From Bacteroidota bacterium (GTDB taxonomy: Bacteria; Bacteroidota; Bacteroidia; Sphingobacteriales; Sphingobacteriaceae): a DNA stretch of 64,000 nt. Location of the stretch: contig JAMFRP010000011.1 of assembly GCA_026224775.1 (NCBI GenBank), forward strand, positions 1 to 64,000, given 5' to 3'. Each line of letters starts with the position of its first letter. The first letter of the stretch is position 1. Position numbers and translations under genes: made by a program. The notes under the pieces are model-generated. The model was not told where the DNA came from. It made no database searches and saw nothing but the letters and a program-made list of their open reading frames with translations. Positions 60,771-64,000 of this stretch are shown piece by piece.

Positions 60771-61304
60771 TTAGAGTTCCGGTGCAGTAGGAAAATCTAC
60801 CGGCAGCTGGGTAATTTTATGCAAATAATTGCTGATGATCTTGTCGCCGATCACGACCAGGATATCGATCAGGTTAGCCTCCGTATAGCCGGCTTCAAAT
60901 AATGCTTCAACCGCGTCAGCAGAAGGCTCACCATGGGTTGCAGTGGTTTCTTTTACAAATTCTGCCAGCATTGCCAGTTTACTATCAAAGCTGATGGCGG
61001 CCTTCCGTATTTCCAGAACCTGCTCGTCGGTAAAGCCATTCATTTTGCCAACCACCGTATGTGCGGCCAAACAATACTTGCAATTATTGACCTGACTTAC
61101 CACCAGATTGATCACTTCACGCTCTTTGGCGGTAAGGGTATTTTTGCGCATCTGAAGAGCCAGGTAGTCGGACAGGGCCGTTTCATTTTTTCCGAAGTAA
61201 GCGTACAGATTGGGAACCATGCCCATGTTTTTCTGAAGGTTGTCAAATATGTGTTGATTAGTTTCCGAAACTTCTTCTTTCGTTGGAACAGTGAATTTTT
61301 TCAT
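60771..61304 (-). CDS. Carboxymuconolactone decarboxylase/AhpD-like protein
   Basis: This 177-residue helical protein has the AhpD-type redox motif NNCKYCLAAHTVVGK, with the CxxC and following His that act in alkylhydroperoxidase partners. NLIDILVVIGDKIISNYLHKI is the conserved C-terminal helix. It probably takes part in peroxide reduction. It follows the spondin gene by 71 bp with a hairpin between them and has no ECF-type promoter of its own, so it is partly read through from the promoter at 62701-62727. Confidence 0.88.
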   Translation of the reverse strand: MKKFTVPTKEEVSETNQHIFDNLQKNMGMVPNLYAYFGKNETALSDYLALQMRKNTLTAKEREVINLVVSQVNNCKYCLAAHTVVGKMNGFTDEQVLEIRKAAISFDSKLAMLAEFVKETTATHGEPSADAVEALFEAGYTEANLIDILVVIGDKIISNYLHKITQLPVDFPTAPEL

Positions 61305-61332
61305 GTGGTTATATATTAAAAATTGAATAAAT

Positions 61333-61362
61333 CCACGGGCTTGAACTTGTTCAGTCCCGTGG
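61333..61362 (-). terminator. Attenuator-like hairpin between spondin and AhpD-like genes
   Basis: CCACGGG (61333-61339) pairs with CCCGTGG (61356-61362), with an additional inner GAAC/GTTC pairing. On the minus strand a T-rich stretch follows, so it may end part of the spondin transcripts before the AhpD-like gene. Confidence 0.6.
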
Positions 61363-61375
61363 GATAAGCTATTTA

Positions 61376-62677
61376 TTATTGAAGAGTTACTTTAATGATC
61401 CCGGAAATGGCCGGCAGGGTGGTAAACGGATTTGGGTTTGGCACAGCTGAGATTGGCTGGCTTATTTTCAACGGTGTACCAGCAAGGTTAAACTGGGTAA
61501 CGCCTGCACCGGGGAACTGGTTAACCGCTGTGCCATCGTCAAACAACGCAATCGAAGACGAAATATCACCTTTCTGTGTGGGATCTACACCGTTATCGGT
61601 TGAGGCAAAAAACCAGTCGTTAGAAAATCCGTACATGGTAGCAATAGCCAGCCTGTCACCCTTACTTACGGTTAATTGCTGGGATACAATGCCACCGGGT
61701 TGCCCGCCAATTTGGGGTAATAAAACGGTAGTAGTTGGTGCCGGTAAAACATATACCGCTTTAATACCGGGTTTACCTTTCAGGTAAGCTGCTAAAGTAT
61801 CGGCATTACCTTGCTGGGCAATCGCTTTTAAGCCCTGGCCGCGGTCAAGCTCGCCATTTTTGTAGATCGGATTATCGATGCCGTTATAAACCACAACGAG
61901 GATCGGTGATAACGGGGTAAATATCCCGGTTATCGATTTAACGTAAGCACTTAAAGCCGTGTTATCACCAGCCTCGGCAATGTTAGTCAAACCATTCGCT
62001 GTTGGCTGGCCACTAACATACAACGGGTTTGGAGCTTGTAAGGTCCCGCCTACGATGTAAGAAACGGACCAAACACCCGGGCTTAAAGGTGTTTCATTCG
62101 CGGTACCTTCTGACGTATTTTGCAGGGTAAGTGTAAATACGGAATTACCGTTATATTTCAATGTGGCCGTAACCAATTTAGAAGCGGCCAGATAGGTGTT
62201 GCCCTGGGCATCTGTTCCTACTACTTCGCTAATGTTTTTGGTTTCGGCAGTGCCCGGATGGCTGACCGTAGTGCCTGGTTTCTGATTTATCCGCGTGCCA
62301 TTATCCCATAATTTTACTTGGGCAGATACATCACCTTCAATCGGGTTACCATTGGCATCATATACCTGTATGCCCGGATTTGAAGGGGCAAAAAACAGGT
62401 CGTTTGATGCGCCGTACATCGTTGCAAAACTTAAAGCTTCGCCTTTTGCCGCGGAGAAAGTAATTGTAGTAGATTGGCCAGGTTGAATCAAGGCAGGCGA
62501 TCCTGTTCCCTGGAAAGTGCCTGATTCAACCAGCGGTTCAGATTTCAATACATTCTCAACCGTGATCGTCGTTTGCTGATTAGCTGCGCCCGTAGCATTA
62601 TTGTCTTTTTTGCACGCTGTAAAAGCAAGCGGCAACAAAAGCATCATTCCTGTTTTCAATAGATTGTTGTAGTTCAT
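61376..62677 (-). CDS. Spondin-domain lipoprotein, two repeats
   Basis: This 433-residue lipoprotein (ATG at 62677; lipobox FTAC) has two similar spondin N-like domains. The first has FATMYGASNDLFFAP and VKLWDNGTRINQKPG; the second has IATMYGFSNDWFFAS and IALFDDGTAVNQFPG. Between them is a linker with ALSAYVKSITG and ADTLAAYLKG repeats. Spondin-domain proteins in bacteria are envelope proteins of unknown role. The upstream 32 codons of a longer frame run over the ECF promoter and were excluded. It is first in the unit with the AhpD-like gene. Confidence 0.85.
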   Translation of the reverse strand: MNYNNLLKTGMMLLLPLAFTACKKDNNATGAANQQTTITVENVLKSEPLVESGTFQGTGSPALIQPGQSTTITFSAAKGEALSFATMYGASNDLFFAPSNPGIQVYDANGNPIEGDVSAQVKLWDNGTRINQKPGTTVSHPGTAETKNISEVVGTDAQGNTYLAASKLVTATLKYNGNSVFTLTLQNTSEGTANETPLSPGVWSVSYIVGGTLQAPNPLYVSGQPTANGLTNIAEAGDNTALSAYVKSITGIFTPLSPILVVVYNGIDNPIYKNGELDRGQGLKAIAQQGNADTLAAYLKGKPGIKAVYVLPAPTTTVLLPQIGGQPGGIVSQQLTVSKGDRLAIATMYGFSNDWFFASTDNGVDPTQKGDISSSIALFDDGTAVNQFPGAGVTQFNLAGTPLKISQPISAVPNPNPFTTLPAISGIIKVTLQ

Positions 62678-62700
62678 AAGTTTATATATTTTGCTTGTTT

Positions 62701-62727
62701 GTCGTCCTATCGGGATATTTCTTACAA
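62701..62727 (-). promoter_or_regulatory. ECF sigma-dependent promoter of the spondin gene
   Basis: Read on the minus strand, TTGTAAGA (62727-62720), a 13-nt spacer and GACGAC (62706-62701), 24 bp before the ATG at 62677. Confidence 0.68.
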
Positions 62728-62812
62728 TAAAAATTCTTCTATAAACGGAAGTGACTTTCTGATGACGATTCAATTATGATGTGCTATCAACGGAAAATTT
62801 TTTTGAAAAAGA

Positions 62813-62839
62813 TTGTAAGGGTTGGCTTCGCCATACGAC
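62813..62839 (+). promoter_or_regulatory. ECF sigma-dependent promoter of the DoxX gene
   Basis: TTGTAAGG (62813-62820), a 13-nt spacer and TACGAC (62834-62839). The gene starts at 62924, and the two boxes are identical to those at 60307-60333. Confidence 0.72.
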
Positions 62840-62923
62840 TAATCGGCCATCTGGTCATTAACTTGCTTTAAATATTGCCGGGATGAACCGGAGGCTTAAA
62901 AACTAATAACAAATACAATTCTT

Positions 62924-63367
62924 ATGAAATCAACTGAAAAATGGGCTTCTTTAATCTTACGATTAGTAGTTGGCTTTGGGTTTATGGCTCATGGCTGGGC
63001 AAAATTAAGCGCGGGTACAGCAGGGTTTGAGAAATTGTTGATTCAGACCGGAGTGCCGCTTCCGCACATAACGTCATACATAGTACCTTATGTTGAGCTA
63101 TTAGGAGGTTTTGCCATTTTTATTGGCGCGCTGACCGTTATCGTGGCCATACCGCTGATTGCCACGATGCTGGTAGCCATAATTACCGTGCAATTCAAAT
63201 TTGGCTATAGCTCTGTAAAAACCATCGGCCTGACAGCAGGCGGACCGTTATTCGGGCCACCTGGATATGAGATCAACCTATTGTATATCGCAGCCCTTAT
63301 CGCCTTGATGTTATACGGGCCGGGCTTGTATTCGGTGGATCAATGGTTGGCAAGCAAAAGGAAATAG
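62924..63367 (+). CDS. DoxX-family membrane protein
   Basis: This 147-residue inner-membrane protein has four hydrophobic helices. It begins KWASLILRLVVGFGFMAHGWAKL, the conserved DoxX helix with the HG and K residues, followed by YVELLGGFAIFIGALT and a last helix ending GPGLYSVDQWL. DoxX proteins are linked to thiol or oxidative stress and respiratory functions, without a settled activity. It has an ECF-type promoter and may be co-transcribed with the response regulator 53 bp downstream. Confidence 0.88.
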   Translation: MKSTEKWASLILRLVVGFGFMAHGWAKLSAGTAGFEKLLIQTGVPLPHITSYIVPYVELLGGFAIFIGALTVIVAIPLIATMLVAIITVQFKFGYSSVKTIGLTAGGPLFGPPGYEINLLYIAALIALMLYGPGLYSVDQWLASKRK

Positions 63368-63420
63368 CTGATCCTCCGATTCGTTAGTATCATTTATTAC
63401 CTTAGTGGATATTTTATCAG

Positions 63421-64000
63421 ATGAAAAATATATTATTGGTCGAGGATGACCCCGAGATCACCAAATTATTACAGCTGCATTATAAAGAACCCAATTATGC
63501 GTTAACTGCGACGGCCAGCGGCAGTGATGGTTTGGAAAAAGCATTGGACGGCAATTTCGATCTGGTCATACTGGACTTGACCTTGCCAGACATGGATGGC
63601 ATGGAGGTTTGTAAAGGCATCAGGGACCATAAAGTTTCCAGCGCTATTTTAATGCTCACCTCCAAATCCGAAGAAATTGATAAAGTACTCGCCCTGGAAC
63701 TGGGTGCGGATGATTATGTGACCAAACCGTTTGGGATCAGGGAACTGATGGCCCGGTCAAAGGCGCTCATCAGGCGTTTTGAGCAAGTGCCTCAGCATAT
63801 GCCGGAACAGGAGAAGGAGATTCTCGTCAAAGACCTGGCTATCGATCAGAATTTAAGAAAGGCATCATTGAAAGGCACCCGTCTGGAACTAACTCCGAAA
63901 GAGTTTGACCTGCTGGTATTGCTTGCCTCGAATCCCGGCAAGGCCTTTACACGCCAGGAATTACTCGAACAGGTATGGGGATATACTTTTTCAGGATATG
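63421..64000 (+). CDS. OmpR-family response regulator (runs off window)
   Basis: The first 193 residues are present. The receiver domain (1-120) has the acidic pair VEDD, phosphoacceptor Asp52 (VILDLTLPDMDG), Thr80 and Lys102 (VTKPF). A winged-helix domain starts near 130 (LAIDQNLRKASLKG, LTPKEFDLLVLLASNPGKAF, RQELLEQVWGY), as in OmpR/PhoB proteins. The end and any partner sensor kinase lie outside the window. It follows the DoxX gene by 53 bp. Confidence 0.93.
   Translation, partial: MKNILLVEDDPEITKLLQLHYKEPNYALTATASGSDGLEKALDGNFDLVILDLTLPDMDGMEVCKGIRDHKVSSAILMLTSKSEEIDKVLALELGADDYVTKPFGIRELMARSKALIRRFEQVPQHMPEQEKEILVKDLAIDQNLRKASLKGTRLELTPKEFDLLVLLASNPGKAFTRQELLEQVWGYTFSGY

Noticed and set aside
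1-64000. CRISPR arrays, rRNA and tRNA genes, insertion sequences with transposases
   Set aside because: I looked for regularly spaced long repeats, cloverleaf-type sequences and transposase motifs and saw none that I could support.

Overview
The window looks like Bacteroidota chromosome, most like the Sphingobacteriaceae (Mucilaginibacter/Pedobacter type). The grounds are a SusC/SusD pair, -7 boxes of the TAnnTTTG type, weak Shine-Dalgarno signals, spondin-domain and MG2/plug-type proteins, and family-typical lipoproteins. This assignment comes from gene content only; no rRNA or tRNA gene was seen.

Layout. 1-346: start of a minus-strand gene that runs off the left edge. 660-2915: a GH95-like secreted enzyme. 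3.0-7.1 kb: a minus-strand group with an SDR, a TMEM175-type channel, two tandem alpha/beta hydrolases and a TetR regulator. The same palindrome sits upstream of the regulator and of both hydrolases. 7.2-7.54 kb: remains of a flavin monooxygenase. 7.7-44.5 kb and on to 50.8 kb: a large polysaccharide utilisation region. It holds SusC/SusD, two GH92, three catalytic-looking GH71/99-like proteins plus one GH99-fold lipoprotein without the catalytic acids, GH2, GH95, GH105, PL8, an alginate-lyase/beta-helix fusion, two SGNH esterases and a double alpha/beta hydrolase. 51.2-56.3 kb: an eroded accessory stretch with a broken Toprim primase, small unknown genes, an AraC regulator, an NTF2-like protein and a thioredoxin-like protein. 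56.3-63.4 kb: ChrA, an ECF sigma/ZAS anti-sigma pair, and a redox gene set. 63.4 kb to the right edge: start of an OmpR-type response regulator.

Most notable system. Two paralogous membrane proteins (7709-10273 and 18060-20657) combine a signal peptide, a LamG-like lectin domain, a kelch-like propeller, one transmembrane helix, and a cytoplasmic SARP-like winged helix plus BTAD/TPR domain. They look like one-component transmembrane SARP regulators. Five promoters in the same region carry three heptamers with a TTAA-type core at exact 11-bp spacing, followed after exactly 9 nt by a TAnnTTTG-like -7 box. They drive the GH95-like gene, the MG2/plug gene, the susC operon, the PL8 gene and the minus-strand GH/PL operon. 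Heptamers with 4-bp spacers close to the -10 element are the classical SARP operator layout. I infer that the membrane SARPs sense glycan outside and switch on this regulon directly.

Second regulon. Five promoters at 58.7-62.8 kb share TTGTAAGR-N13-NNCGAC. They precede the ECF sigma gene itself, a Lys/Met-rich secreted protein with peroxiredoxin and thioredoxin genes, an ABM monooxygenase, a spondin protein followed by an AhpD-like protein, and DoxX.

Erosion is frequent: monooxygenase, galM, deoR, an esterase, a GH2 start, an outer-membrane fragment and a Toprim primase are all broken, and one GH95 gene has an in-frame TGA before an otherwise intact tail.
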